Shown here one piece after another: positions 1 through 9,218 of a stretch of 64,000 nucleotides of DNA. Where the stretch lies: contig NZ_LT629742.1 in the NCBI RefSeq assembly GCF_900104895.1, forward strand, positions 2,356,001 to 2,420,000, written 5' to 3'. Origin of the DNA: Microterricola viridarii. GTDB taxonomy: Bacteria > Actinomycetota > Actinomycetes > Actinomycetales > Microbacteriaceae. How positions within the stretch are numbered: position 1 is the stretch's first letter; each line of letters opens with the position of its first letter. The notes beneath the pieces were generated by a model. It made no database searches. It worked only from the letters and a program-made list of their open reading frames with translations, and was not told the origin of the DNA. The position numbers were made by a program, and so were the translations under genes.

Positions 1-484
1 GCGCGCCGAGCCCCGCGCTGCTGGCCGCGGCGGTGATGAGCACCGTGTCGTCGGGGCGCAGCCTCGCGACCTCGACGAAGGCGAACCAGGAGGTCAGGTA
101 CTGCATCCAGATGGCGGTGCCCTGCTCGAGGTCGAGGGCGGCCGGCACCCGCGTCAAGTACTCGGCCGGCGTGACCGCGCTCGTCCCCTGCACCCCGTGC
201 GTGCTCGTGAAGAACGGCAGCGCGGTGACTCGATCGCCGAGCTGGAAGGCGGTGACGCCCTCACCCAACTCGGTGACGACGCCCGCCGCCTCCTGCCCGA
301 TCCGGGAGGGAAAGCTCGGGATCGTGTAGTGCTCGCCCCGCAGGAACATGAGGTCGGCGCGGTTGAGCGCGAATGCGCCCACGTCATAGCGCACCTCGCC
401 GGGCCCGAGCGGGGCATCCGCGCACTCCACGACCCTGAGCACCTCGGGGCCCCCAAACTCATGGCACTGCACGATGCTGGGCAT
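1..484 (-). CDS. Zinc-free quinone oxidoreductase-like MDR dehydrogenase, partial
   Basis: The start lies at 484 and coding runs off the left edge, so only about the first 161 residues are visible. They show the GroES-like half of the medium-chain dehydrogenase/reductase family: PEVLRVVE near the N-terminus, NRADLMFLRG, GQEAAGVV, and GDRV, followed by the first part of the nucleotide-binding fold (TAAASSAGLG). The NRAD sequence in place of a catalytic cysteine fits the zinc-independent quinone oxidoreductase branch. It is the last visible gene of the minus-strand catabolic cluster and follows the amidohydrolase after about 20 bases, so co-transcription is likely. The substrate is unknown; a redox step on the product of the pathway is an inference. 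Confidence 0.85.
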   Translation of the reverse strand, partial: MPSIVQCHEFGGPEVLRVVECADAPLGPGEVRYDVGAFALNRADLMFLRGEHYTIPSFPSRIGQEAAGVVTELGEGVTAFQLGDRVTALPFFTSTHGVQGTSAVTPAEYLTRVPAALDLEQGTAIWMQYLTSWFAFVEVARLRPDDTVLITAAASSAGLGA

Positions 485-506
485 GCTGAGTCCCCTCGGC
501 CCGCGG

Positions 507-1709
507 CTAGCGCTCGGCGCGGACGATGCGCCCCGCCTGGACGACGGCGCGACGGGCGTCCTGCGCCCAGAGGGCCGACGGCTCCTCGAGCGGGTTCGCG
601 GCGAGCATGAGCAGGTCGCCGTATGCGCCGACGCCCAGGTGTCCGAGCTTGTCGTCGCCGATGAGGGCCGCGTTCTCCTGCGTGAGCGAGCGCAGCATGG
701 CGCTGGGCCCAGCGGCCTCTGTCTGCAGGCGGATGCCGCACAGCTGGTCGTCTTCGAGATCGCCCATGAGATCGCTGCCGAAGCCCACGCGCACGCCGGC
801 GGCCAGGGCGAGCTGAATGGCTTCCTGGCCCTTGGAGAGCACCTCGGAGTTCTTGGCGAGCGAGATCGCGTTGAGGCCGATCTCTGCGCCGCGGCGGTCC
901 ATGGCGTCGTAGGCGGCCAACGTGGGGACGAGGAAGGCGTCGCGCTCGGCCATCATCCGGGCCGTCTCGGAGTCAATCAAGTTGCCGTGCTCAATCGAGC
1001 GGACACCGTTCTCGATCGAGTGCTGCACGGCCTCCGAGGAGTAGGCGTGCGCGGCGACGTAGCTCCCGCGACGAGTTGCCTCGTCGACGATGACGCGCAG
1101 CTCCTCCGGGGAGTACTGCGGGATGCGGATCGGGTCGGTGAGGGAGAAGACCCCACCGGAGGTCATCACCTTGATGGCGTGTGCACCGGTGCGGAAGCGC
1201 TCGCGCACGGCGACGCGAAGGTTCTCGGCTCCATCGACGACCTCACACATGTGACCGTGGCTGAAGCACACGTCGACGTGCTCTGAGCGTGGGTCGCCGT
1301 GGCCGCCGGTCTGGCTGAGCGCCGGCCCGGTGAAGTGGTACCGCGGCGAGGCGAACAGATTCGCGTCGATGGCGCGCGCGAGGCCGATGTCGCCTCCGGC
1401 AACGTCGCGGACGGTCGTGAAGCCGCGCTGGAGCGCCTTCTCGAGACGCAGGGTTCCGTTGATCGCCGAGAAGCTGAGCGGACCGCGCTCGTTCTCGAAG
1501 CCGTCCATGCTGGTCGCGTAGGCGTGGAAGTGTGCGTCGACGAAGCCCGGAACGATCCAGGAGCCCGAGCCGTCGACGACCTCCGCGGCGGGGTCGGCCT
1601 TCTCGGCCACCAGGCCGTCGACGATCGCGATGTCTCGGGCGGAGAACCCCCGACCCTCCCCCGCCCATACGTGTGCGCCGGCAATGGTCAGCGAAGCAGT
1701 CTGCGACAT
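507..1709 (-). CDS. Metal-dependent amidohydrolase
   Basis: A 400-residue protein of the amidohydrolase superfamily (imidazolonepropionase/prolidase-like branch), cytoplasmic, with no signal peptide. The metal-ligand set is complete: HxH at H60/H62 (DAHFHAY), a lysine at K180 (AIKVMTSGG), histidines at H221 (AHAYS) and H241 (SIEHG), and an aspartate at D313 (GFGSDL). The short beta-sandwich formed by the two chain ends (residues 5-50 and the last 45) is also present. Members hydrolyse amide or ester bonds in cyclic or acyl-amino compounds; the substrate here cannot be assigned. It lies downstream of hyuB, separated by a strong hairpin, so its expression may be lower than or separate from the hyu genes. 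Confidence 0.9.
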   Translation of the reverse strand: MSQTASLTIAGAHVWAGEGRGFSARDIAIVDGLVAEKADPAAEVVDGSGSWIVPGFVDAHFHAYATSMDGFENERGPLSFSAINGTLRLEKALQRGFTTVRDVAGGDIGLARAIDANLFASPRYHFTGPALSQTGGHGDPRSEHVDVCFSHGHMCEVVDGAENLRVAVRERFRTGAHAIKVMTSGGVFSLTDPIRIPQYSPEELRVIVDEATRRGSYVAAHAYSSEAVQHSIENGVRSIEHGNLIDSETARMMAERDAFLVPTLAAYDAMDRRGAEIGLNAISLAKNSEVLSKGQEAIQLALAAGVRVGFGSDLMGDLEDDQLCGIRLQTEAAGPSAMLRSLTQENAALIGDDKLGHLGVGAYGDLLMLAANPLEEPSALWAQDARRAVVQAGRIVRAER

Positions 1710-1752
1710 CTCGTGTCACCTCTCGAGTTGAGTCTCACAATTGGGAGTGGGA

Positions 1753-1783
1753 GGGGCCCGGGCGGTCGGAGCGCCCGGGCCCC
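1753..1783 (-). terminator. GC-rich hairpin between hyuB and amidohydrolase gene
   Basis: A perfect 12-bp inverted repeat (1753-1764 with 1772-1783) with a 7-base loop lies just after the hyuB stop codon. There is no T-run, as is common in high-GC actinobacteria. It may end or attenuate transcription before the amidohydrolase gene, or protect the hyu mRNA 3' end. Confidence 0.6.
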
Positions 1784-1791
1784 CTGAATCG

Positions 1792-3495
1792 CTAGGCGCG
1801 CAGCGCGGCTGTTGCCGCCTCGTCGACCCGGAAGTCCTCCATCACCGCTACACCGTAGTCGTTCCGCGCGGATTCCTCCGAAACGAAGCCGTTGCGCACG
1901 TCGTGTGCGACAGCGAGCGGATCGCGCTTGAACGGCAAGCCGTAGCCACCGCCGCCACCCGTCGCGTTCACGAGGACATCGCCGGCGTCGAGCTTGTTGT
2001 AGCTGCCGCCCTGAATGACCTCGCGCGGTGTCCCGGGGTTCAGCACGATCCGGTTCGGGCGCCCTTCCTGGCCGCCGCCGATCGACCACGGCTCGGTCTT
2101 CGTCTTGTACACGAGGCAGATTCCGGTGGATGGGGCGGTGAAGCGATAGGAGCGGCTGACGCCGACCCCGCCGCGGAACTCGCCCGCGCCGCCCGAATCC
2201 GGCCGGTAGCCGTAGTGGTCGATGATCATCGACGACTTGGCCTCGAGCACCTCGACGGGGTTGTTGCGGCAGCCGGGCTCCGAGAGGTGCATGATGCCGT
2301 CCTCGCCGTCGTGGTGCGCCGATCCCCCGTAGCCCACGGCCTCGTTGGTGGCCTCCTGCCACGGCTCGCCCGTCCGCGGGTTGATGCCGAGCCCCATCAT
2401 CGAGCAGACATCGCCGCCGGAACAGGCCGGCACGAGCTCCGGCATGCCCTGGGCGAGGGCGCGCAGGATCACCTCGCCGGCCAGCAGCCCGGTCCACAGG
2501 GTGAATGTCGGCATCGGGTCGACGGCGTGCATGACCGAGCCGGGGACGGTGACCACACGAAGTGGTGCGAAGTTTCCGGCGACGACGGGCGAGTTCGGCG
2601 TCGTCAACGACTTGAAGATCAGGCTCGACAGTGCGGCGGTCTGCCCGACGGGCAGGTTGATCGGGCCCTCGACGTTCTCGGCGCTGCCGGTCCAGTCGAC
2701 CACCATCTCCTCGTCGCTGACGGTGACGGTGCACTGCAGGCGGACGAGCTCGCCCTTGTTGATCCCGTCGTCGTCGACGTAGTCGACGGCGCTCCAGGTT
2801 CCCTTCGGCAGCTTGGCGAGGGCCAGGCGGGCGAGTCGCTCGCCGTGCTCGTGGATCGACTCCATCACCTCGGTGAGCACGGCAACGCCGTACTTGTCGG
2901 CGAGCTCCTGGGTGCGGCGCACGCCGGTGATGCACGCGGAGACCTGCGCCTGGATGTCGCCGATGGTGTGCTTGGGCATCCGGCTGTTGAACCGGATGAT
3001 GTTGAACACGTCGTCGTTGCGCTCGCCGCGACGGTACAGCTTCGAGGCGGGCATCATGAGGCCCTCCTGCGACTTGTGCGTCGAGTCGAGAACGTATCCG
3101 GGGTCCTTCTGGTTGAGGTCCGTGATGTGCACGCGGCAGGAGGCGAAGCCGATGAGCTGGTCCTCCGCGTGGATGGGGGCGAACACCAGCGGGTCCAGAG
3201 TGTGCGCGCTCGACCAGTACGGGTAGTTCAAGATGAAGACGTCGCCCGGTTCCATCGCGTCGACGCCGAGGAACTCCATCGAGTGCTTGATGCCGGCGTC
3301 GTTGCCCCGCGTGAACACCGCGATGCCGGGGGCATCCGCGACGACGTCGCCGTTCACGTCGTGCAGGCCGATTCCGTAGTCGTGAATCTCATACACGACC
3401 GTGTTGTATGCGGTGCGGCAGAGGTTGCGGGCGATCTCCTCGGCAGCGGCGAGAAGGCCATGGCGGATGATCTCCGTGGTTACTGCGTCAGCCAC
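1792..3495 (-). CDS. hyuB: Hydantoinase/oxoprolinase family B subunit (HyuB-like)
   Basis: A 567-residue protein with the length and conserved blocks of the hydantoinase B/oxoprolinase family: the N-terminal DAVTTEIIRHGLLAAAEEI helix region, GDVFILNYPY near residue 90, NLPVGQTAALSS near residue 285, GAGEFRGGVGVSRSYRF near residue 435, and a glycine-rich stretch near 520 (ATGGGGGYGLP). In this family the A and B subunits together perform ATP-dependent opening of 5-membered cyclic amides such as N-methylhydantoin or 5-oxoproline, or carboxylation in acetone carboxylases. The start overlaps the hyuA stop by 8 bases, so the two are translationally coupled and probably form one complex. The specific substrate is not determined by sequence. 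Confidence 0.9.
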   Translation of the reverse strand: MADAVTTEIIRHGLLAAAEEIARNLCRTAYNTVVYEIHDYGIGLHDVNGDVVADAPGIAVFTRGNDAGIKHSMEFLGVDAMEPGDVFILNYPYWSSAHTLDPLVFAPIHAEDQLIGFASCRVHITDLNQKDPGYVLDSTHKSQEGLMMPASKLYRRGERNDDVFNIIRFNSRMPKHTIGDIQAQVSACITGVRRTQELADKYGVAVLTEVMESIHEHGERLARLALAKLPKGTWSAVDYVDDDGINKGELVRLQCTVTVSDEEMVVDWTGSAENVEGPINLPVGQTAALSSLIFKSLTTPNSPVVAGNFAPLRVVTVPGSVMHAVDPMPTFTLWTGLLAGEVILRALAQGMPELVPACSGGDVCSMMGLGINPRTGEPWQEATNEAVGYGGSAHHDGEDGIMHLSEPGCRNNPVEVLEAKSSMIIDHYGYRPDSGGAGEFRGGVGVSRSYRFTAPSTGICLVYKTKTEPWSIGGGQEGRPNRIVLNPGTPREVIQGGSYNKLDAGDVLVNATGGGGGYGLPFKRDPLAVAHDVRNGFVSEESARNDYGVAVMEDFRVDEAATAALRA

Positions 3496-5545
3496 GAGCG
3501 GACTCCTTCTGGTTGTTCTTGATCGAGATGGTGAGCTCGCCGTACAGGCCGACCTCGAGGCGGTCGCCGGCGTGCATCACGGTGGTGGCCGTGTGCTCGG
3601 TGATGACTGCGGGGCCCTCGACGACGTCGCCGGCCATGAGGGCCTCGCGAGCGACGAGGGTGTACTCCGCGGTGCTGTCGCCGTCGAGCGTCACGGTGCG
3701 GATGCCGGCCGTGAAACTCTCGCCGGCGGGGCGGACGGGCGCCTTCGGCAGATCGGGCTTGTCGACGATGCCGGTCGCGGACAGGCGCAGTGCCGTCGTC
3801 TCGATCGGGTCGTCCATGATGTGGCCGTACTGGCGCAGGTGAAGGCGGTCGAACTCCGCGCGGATCGCGGCCCTGGCGTCGGCACTCCCGGCTGGGTAGG
3901 TGACCGTCACCGAGTGCTCCTGGCCCGAGTAACGAACGGCGACGACGCGCTGGAACGACCGACGCTCCGCACCGAAGCCCTCGCTCTCGAGCGTGCTGAC
4001 GGCGTCGGCCTCCATCTCGGCGAACAGCTCGTTCGCGATGGCGTCGTCGAGGTCGTCGAGGTTCTGGAGGCTGGTGCGGGAGTAGTCGTGCTGCACATCG
4101 GCCATGAGCATGCCGAGCGCCGAGAACGCGCCCTGCCCCGGAGGGACGATGACCTCGGGGATGCCGAGCTCACGCGCAACATCGACGGCTACGAGGCCGC
4201 CGCCGCCGCCGAAGGACAACAGGGAGAAGTCCTTGGGGTCGTTGCCGAGCTCGATGGTGATCGCACGGACGGCGCCGACGATCTTGGTGTTGGAGATCCG
4301 CACCATGCCGCGCGCCAGCTGCGTCACCGTGAGGCCGAGCTCGCCGGCGATCGTGGCGAGCGACTCCAGCGACTTCTCCCTGTCGAGGGTGAGTTCGCCG
4401 CCGAGCGGCGTGTCGACTCCGAGGTAGCCGATCGCGAGTGCCGCGTCGGTGAAGGTCGGTTCCGTGCCGCCACGCCCGTAGGCGGCGGGGCCCGGCACCG
4501 CACCGGCGCTCTTCGGCCCCACCTGGAGCGCGCCTGCCTCATCGAGGTAGCCGAGCGATCCGCCGCCCGCGCCGATGGTGTGGATGTACAGCGACGGCGT
4601 GTTGATGGGCAGGCCCTCAAACTCGGCGCCGTGGTAGAGCACCGGCTGGCCGTTCTGCACGAGTGAGGCGTCGAGGCTCGTGCCGCCCATGTCGATGGTG
4701 ATTAGATTGGGGCGGTCGATGAGCTTCGAGAATGCCGCAGCGCCGACGACTCCGCCGGCGGGGCCGGAGAGGATCAGGTGCACCGGCTGCTCGCGGGCGG
4801 CGGATGCCGTCATCGCGCCGCCGCCGGAGCGGGACATCAGGAACCGGCCGGCGAATCCGCGCTGCTCCAGCTCGCTCTCGAGCGCCTTCAGGTAGGTGCG
4901 CATGATGGGCTTGATGTAGGCGTCGAGCACCGCGGTGCTCGTGCGCTCGTACTCGCGGTACTCGCGGGACAGCTCGTGTGAGAGCGTGACCTCGACGCCG
5001 GGGGCCTCCCGCGCGAGGACCTCGCGCATCCGGACCTCGTGGTGCGGGTTCGCGTAGGCGTGCAGGAATGCGACGGCGACGGCGTCATAGCCGCGGCTCG
5101 CGATCTCGCGGGCGACCGATCGGGCGTCCTCCTCGTCGAAGGGGGTGCCGACCGTGCCGTCGAAGTAGCTGCGCTCGCTGACCTCGAAGGTGTCGTACCG
5201 CTCGAGCAACGCCTTCGGCTTCTGGTAGGCGAAGTCGTACATCACCTTGCGGTCCGTGCGACCGAGCAGATAGACGTCGCGGAAGCCGCGGGTGGCGATC
5301 GTCGCGATGCGCGCGCCGCTGCGCGTCAGGAGCGAGTTCAGGCCCAGCGTGCTGCCGTGGTTGAACGTCTCGACCGTCGAGGGCGCGGCATCCGCCTTGT
5401 CGAATGCGGCCAGCACGCCGGCGGTGGGCTGCTGCGGGGTGGTGGGAACCTTCTCGAAGCGAAGCTCACCGGTCTCCGGTACGAGCTTCACCATGTCGGT
5501 AAAGGTTCCACCGACGTCGATGGCTACGCGAACATTTGTGGACAT
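3488..5545 (-). CDS. hyuA: Hydantoinase/oxoprolinase family A subunit (HyuA-like)
   Basis: A 685-residue ATPase-type subunit with both actin-fold phosphate motifs intact: DVGGTFTD at residues 10-17 and TIDMGGTSLD in the second half, plus HGSTLGLN, SGPAGGVVGAAAF, GAGGGSLGYLD and GPAAYGRGGTEPTFTDA. These are the hallmarks of the HyuA/oxoprolinase A family. The start codon is preceded by a good ribosome-binding site (AGAGGAAG, 8 bases upstream). It is followed by hyuB with an 8-base overlap and preceded by an ABC importer, which points to an imported cyclic amide or similar compound as substrate. A second, degraded HyuA-like protein is encoded at 12369-13688. Confidence 0.92.
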   Translation of the reverse strand: MSTNVRVAIDVGGTFTDMVKLVPETGELRFEKVPTTPQQPTAGVLAAFDKADAAPSTVETFNHGSTLGLNSLLTRSGARIATIATRGFRDVYLLGRTDRKVMYDFAYQKPKALLERYDTFEVSERSYFDGTVGTPFDEEDARSVAREIASRGYDAVAVAFLHAYANPHHEVRMREVLAREAPGVEVTLSHELSREYREYERTSTAVLDAYIKPIMRTYLKALESELEQRGFAGRFLMSRSGGGAMTASAAREQPVHLILSGPAGGVVGAAAFSKLIDRPNLITIDMGGTSLDASLVQNGQPVLYHGAEFEGLPINTPSLYIHTIGAGGGSLGYLDEAGALQVGPKSAGAVPGPAAYGRGGTEPTFTDAALAIGYLGVDTPLGGELTLDREKSLESLATIAGELGLTVTQLARGMVRISNTKIVGAVRAITIELGNDPKDFSLLSFGGGGGLVAVDVARELGIPEVIVPPGQGAFSALGMLMADVQHDYSRTSLQNLDDLDDAIANELFAEMEADAVSTLESEGFGAERRSFQRVVAVRYSGQEHSVTVTYPAGSADARAAIRAEFDRLHLRQYGHIMDDPIETTALRLSATGIVDKPDLPKAPVRPAGESFTAGIRTVTLDGDSTAEYTLVAREALMAGDVVEGPAVITEHTATTVMHAGDRLEVGLYGELTISIKNNQKESARG

Positions 5546-5605
5546 GAAGATACTTCCTCTTGTGGGTGGTAGATGGGGCTGCAGTGCGGTGATGGAGCGC
5601 GCGGC

Positions 5606-6589
5606 TTAGCGTCGCCCTCGGCCGGCGGCGGCGATGCCGACCGCCGCCAGGATGATGATTCCGGTGACCATGTCCTTCAGCTGCGGGTTGAGGTTGAGCA
5701 GGTCGAAGCCGTTGCCGATCAGGGCGATCAGGAACACGCCGGCGATGGAGCGCCAGACGGCCCCGACCCCGCCGTAGATGCTGGTCCCGCCGAGGATCAC
5801 GGCGGCGATCGCGCTGAGCTCGAGGCCGGCACCGGCCAGGGGCTGTCCAGAGGAGATGCGCGAGACGCCGATGGCTGCGGCGGTTCCCGCGGCGAGGCCG
5901 CTCAGGACGAACACGATCACCCGGGTGCGATTGATGTTGATGCCGGAGAGCTCCGCGGCCTCGTCGTTGCCGCCGACGGCGTAGACGTGGCGACCGAAGA
6001 TGGTGCGCGAGAGCAGCAGCCAGAAGATGGCGGCGACGACGATCATGATGAACACCGCGATGAAGACGCCGCCGACGCGTTCGCGGCCGAGCGTCGAGAA
6101 CCCGGGCGTCGTCACCGTGATGAGGCTTCCGCCGGTGATCAGCACGGCAATGGTCGTGAAGATCATCGAGGAGGCCAGTGTCGCGAGGAACGAGTGCACC
6201 CTGAGCTTGGTGATCACGATGCCGTTGAAGGCACCGAGGACGACGCCGGCGACGGGTGCCGCCAGCAGCGCGAGCCACACGTTCTCCGTCGCGACCGCGA
6301 TCCACGCCGCGATCACGCCGGCGACACCGTAGACGGCGCCGCTGGACAGGTCGAAGTTGCCCGAGATGATCACGAAGGTGCCGGCCGCTGCGATGATCAC
6401 GAGCGGTGCGTTCTGGTTCAGGATGTTGACGATGTTGCCGAAGGTGAAGAACGACGGCGAGAGGATCGCGAGCGCGATCAGCACGGCGCCGAGCAGGAAG
6501 AGCACGGCGTACTCGATCGCCAGCTCCTTGACGGCAAACCGCTTCCGCGACCGGATCTGGGTGACGGTGGTGTTGATGGCCTCACTCAT
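5606..6589 (-). CDS. Ribose-type ABC transporter permease
   Basis: A 327-residue inner-membrane protein of the RbsC/AraH permease family. Hydrophobic helices fill the chain from residue 25 onward. The conserved family segments are visible: ISGNFDLSSGAVYGVAGV in the third helix region, VLGAFNGIVITKLRVHSFLATLA in the coupling loop, FGRHVYAVGGNDEAAELSGI, and GGTSIYGGVGAV near the C-terminus. The start overlaps the ATPase stop by 4 bases (ATGA). This family usually carries pentoses, but relatives also carry nucleosides, autoinducer-2 and other small polar compounds. Next to hyuA, an unidentified cyclic nitrogen compound is a plausible cargo (inference). Confidence 0.92.
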   Translation of the reverse strand: MSEAINTTVTQIRSRKRFAVKELAIEYAVLFLLGAVLIALAILSPSFFTFGNIVNILNQNAPLVIIAAAGTFVIISGNFDLSSGAVYGVAGVIAAWIAVATENVWLALLAAPVAGVVLGAFNGIVITKLRVHSFLATLASSMIFTTIAVLITGGSLITVTTPGFSTLGRERVGGVFIAVFIMIVVAAIFWLLLSRTIFGRHVYAVGGNDEAAELSGININRTRVIVFVLSGLAAGTAAAIGVSRISSGQPLAGAGLELSAIAAVILGGTSIYGGVGAVWRSIAGVFLIALIGNGFDLLNLNPQLKDMVTGIIILAAVGIAAAGRGRR

Positions 6590-8115
6590 GCTGCCGGCTC
6601 CTCGTTTGGGGTGACGTTGAAGAGCTGGAACAGCACCTTCTCAACGGTGGTCTCCTCGGGAACGATCTCCCCGAAGGTGCGGCCCTCCGAGACCAGGTAG
6701 GCCCGGTGTGCGAGCTCCATGATCTCTTCGTGCTCCGAGGAGATCAGGACGACGCCGATCCCCTCCTGTGCGAGCCTCACGATGAGCTCGTAGATGGTGC
6801 GCTTCGCACCGACATCCACCCCGCGCGTCGGCTCGTCGAGGATGATGACCTTCGGGTCTGCCGCGAGTGCCTTGCTGAGCAGCGCCTTCTGCTGGTTTCC
6901 TCCGGAGAACCAGCCGACGGGCAGCTCAATGTCGAGCGGGCGTATCTGCAGGGCGCTCGCGAACCCGAGTGCGACGCTCTTCTCGGCACGGGTGCTGATG
7001 ACGCCGGCGGCGGCACGCTTGCCGAGGCTGGCCAGCGCGATGTTCTCGCGCACGGAGCGTTCGAGAACGAGCCCGTCCCGGTGCCGGTCCTCCGAGACAA
7101 AGATCAGGCCGGCCGCGATCGAGTCCTTCGGTTTTTTCCGCGCCCAGTCGGCGCCCTGGTAGACGACCTCGCCACCGCTCAGCTCGTCCACGCCGAAGAC
7201 CGCACGGAGGCACTCGGTCCGGCCGCTGCCGACCAGGCCGAGCAGGCCGACGATCTCGCCGGGCCGGACCTCGAACGACATGCCTTCCACACCGGTGGAG
7301 GTGCGCGCGTTGGCGACCCGCAGGAGCGGTGCAGCCGTGCGGTCGGGCGCGGAGGGGCGCTCGGGGTAGGCCCCGTCCAGTTCGCGTCCGAGCATCGCGG
7401 TCACCAGCTCGTGCTTGGTGACCTCGGAGGTGGCGACCGTGCTGACCCGGCGTCCGTCGCGCATCACGGTGATGCGGTCGGCGACGCTCAGCACCGAGTC
7501 GAGGAAGTGGGACACGTAGACGACGCAGCATCCCCGGTCGCGCAGGGTGCGCATGAGCGCCTCGAGCTGCGCCATCTCCTTGGCCGCGAGCGAGGAGGTG
7601 GGCTCGTCCATCACGATGACGCGCGCGTTCCGGGCGAGGGAGCGCAGGATCTCCACCTTCTGCTGGTCGGCGATGCGGAGCCCCCGCACTTTCGCCCGGG
7701 GGTCGAGCCCGAAGCCGACCTCGGCGTCGAGGGCCAGGAACCGCTCGCTCAGGTTGCGGCGCTCGAACCCGAATCGCTGCTCCTCCGCACCGAGGAAGAC
7801 GTTCTGGGCCACGGTCAGATCGGGCACGAGCGCGAGCTCCTGCGCGATCATGGCGACGCCGTGCCGCTGAGCCAGTGCCGGGTTCCATCGCTCGACCGAG
7901 ACGTCGTCGACGAGGACCTCGCCCTGGTCTGCCGCATAGATGCCCGCGATGACCTTTCCGAGGGTCGACTTGCCGGCACCGTTCTCTCCGACGAAGGCAT
8001 GGATCTCGCCCGCGCGCACCTCGAGGGAGACGTTGTCGAGTGCCTGCGTGCCGCCGAAACGCTTGCTCACGTTGCGCAGCTCGATCAGAGTGGCCCCGAT
8101 CACTGGCTCAGCCAT
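6586..8115 (-). CDS. Ribose-type ABC transporter ATP-binding protein, two ABC domains
   Basis: A 509-residue protein with two tandem ABC domains, as in RbsA/MglA. The first has an intact Walker A (GENGAGKS at residues 44-51) and a Walker B ending in VIVMDEPTSSL. The second has the degenerate Walker A normal for this family (GLVGSGRTE) and the signature region FSGGNQQKALLSKAL with VIILDEPTRGVDVG. It powers import through the adjacent permease. The gene starts 6 bases after the binding-protein stop and overlaps the permease start by 4 bases, so the three transporter genes form a tight operon. Confidence 0.93.
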   Translation of the reverse strand: MAEPVIGATLIELRNVSKRFGGTQALDNVSLEVRAGEIHAFVGENGAGKSTLGKVIAGIYAADQGEVLVDDVSVERWNPALAQRHGVAMIAQELALVPDLTVAQNVFLGAEEQRFGFERRNLSERFLALDAEVGFGLDPRAKVRGLRIADQQKVEILRSLARNARVIVMDEPTSSLAAKEMAQLEALMRTLRDRGCCVVYVSHFLDSVLSVADRITVMRDGRRVSTVATSEVTKHELVTAMLGRELDGAYPERPSAPDRTAAPLLRVANARTSTGVEGMSFEVRPGEIVGLLGLVGSGRTECLRAVFGVDELSGGEVVYQGADWARKKPKDSIAAGLIFVSEDRHRDGLVLERSVRENIALASLGKRAAAGVISTRAEKSVALGFASALQIRPLDIELPVGWFSGGNQQKALLSKALAADPKVIILDEPTRGVDVGAKRTIYELIVRLAQEGIGVVLISSEHEEIMELAHRAYLVSEGRTFGEIVPEETTVEKVLFQLFNVTPNEEPAA

Positions 8116-8121
8116 GGTGGG

Positions 8122-9159
8122 TTATCCGTTCCACTCGCCGGTGTAGTCCGGGTGCTCCAGCAGGTCCTTCTGGGTGATGAAGGGGCCGAAGTCGCCCAGC
8201 GAGTCAGCATCGACGACGGCTTCCACCGGCTCGCCGCGCAGCTGGTTGACGATCTGCTCGAGCGCCTTCCCGCCCATGGTGACCGGGTAGTTCAGGTAGC
8301 CGTTGCTCCAGGTGCCCGCGCGGACGGCGTCGACGGCCTCCCGGGTGCCGCCGCCACCGGTGAGGAACACCGTGGACGGGTCGATTCCGGCATCCTCCAG
8401 CGCGATCTGCGCGCCCATCGTCTGCTGGTCGGCGTTGCTCAGGATGCCGTTGATGTCCTTGTTGCCCTGCAACAGGTTGCTCACCGCGGTCAGCGACTTG
8501 TCGCGGTCGTAGGCACCCTCGACGGTGCCGACGATCGTGATGTTCTTGTGCTTGTCGAGAACCTGGTGCCACGCGTCGACGCGGGCAACGTCGAGCGGCG
8601 AGTTCAGCAGGCCGGCGAGGAGGCCCAGCTTGCAGGGGTCGATGTCCTTGCAGTACTCGACGGCCTGCTCGGCCTGCCCCGTCGCACCGATCGAGGGAGG
8701 CGAGGCGACCGTGCTGATGACGCCCTCGGTCTGCTGTTCCATCTTCTCGATGTCCGGGCCGATCGGGTTGAGCACCGTGGCGACGGGAACGTCGTTGCCG
8801 AGCGGGAATGCCGCGGCGAGGCCGGGGCCGTCGTTGGGAACGACGATGATGCCGTCGGCCTGGCCGGTGGTGCCGGCGTTCTGCATCTGGGAGAGCTGCG
8901 TGTTCGCGTCGAACTGGCCGTCCTGGATCTTGGTGGTGATGGTGATGCCCAGCTCTGCGGAGAGCTCTGCGGCACGTGTCTCGATGCCCTCGTAGACGGC
9001 CTGGCTGTAGCCGTTCTGCGACGACGCGGCGAGGAACACGATGTTGAACGACTCGCCATCGGCGTTGCCGGCGGGCCCGGTGTCGGCGCTGCAGCCGGCG
9101 AGGGATGCTCCGAGCGCTAGAACACCAGCGCCTGCGATTACTCGGAGAAGAGGCTTCAT
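8122..9159 (-). CDS. Ribose-type substrate-binding lipoprotein
   Basis: A 345-residue periplasmic-binding-protein family 1/4 member. The N-terminus is a lipoprotein signal peptide: a basic start, a hydrophobic core and a lipobox LAGC with the acylated cysteine at residue 23. The mature part begins with FNIVFLAASSQNGYSQAVYEG, typical of sugar-type binding proteins, and contains IIVVPNDGP and GILSNADQQTMGAQIALEDAG. It captures substrate outside the membrane for the permease/ATPase pair downstream. It is preceded by the small ABM-fold gene after 59 bases. The ligand is unknown. Confidence 0.92.
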   Translation of the reverse strand: MKPLLRVIAGAGVLALGASLAGCSADTGPAGNADGESFNIVFLAASSQNGYSQAVYEGIETRAAELSAELGITITTKIQDGQFDANTQLSQMQNAGTTGQADGIIVVPNDGPGLAAAFPLGNDVPVATVLNPIGPDIEKMEQQTEGVISTVASPPSIGATGQAEQAVEYCKDIDPCKLGLLAGLLNSPLDVARVDAWHQVLDKHKNITIVGTVEGAYDRDKSLTAVSNLLQGNKDINGILSNADQQTMGAQIALEDAGIDPSTVFLTGGGGTREAVDAVRAGTWSNGYLNYPVTMGGKALEQIVNQLRGEPVEAVVDADSLGDFGPFITQKDLLEHPDYTGEWNG

Positions 9160-9218
9160 TGCTTTCTACTTTCTTCAGGGATTGCGGAATCAGGGGGTGC
9201 GGAGGGGAAGGACGAATG

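Noticed and set aside
1741-3522. 593-codon plus-strand reading frame opposite hyuB
   Set aside because: It is antisense to a clear family gene, is rich in unusual residue runs and has no family pattern; long antisense frames are expected in high-GC DNA.
6706-9120. 804-codon plus-strand reading frame opposite the ABC transporter genes
   Set aside because: Antisense shadow of two strongly supported genes; it has no recognisable domain or start signal.
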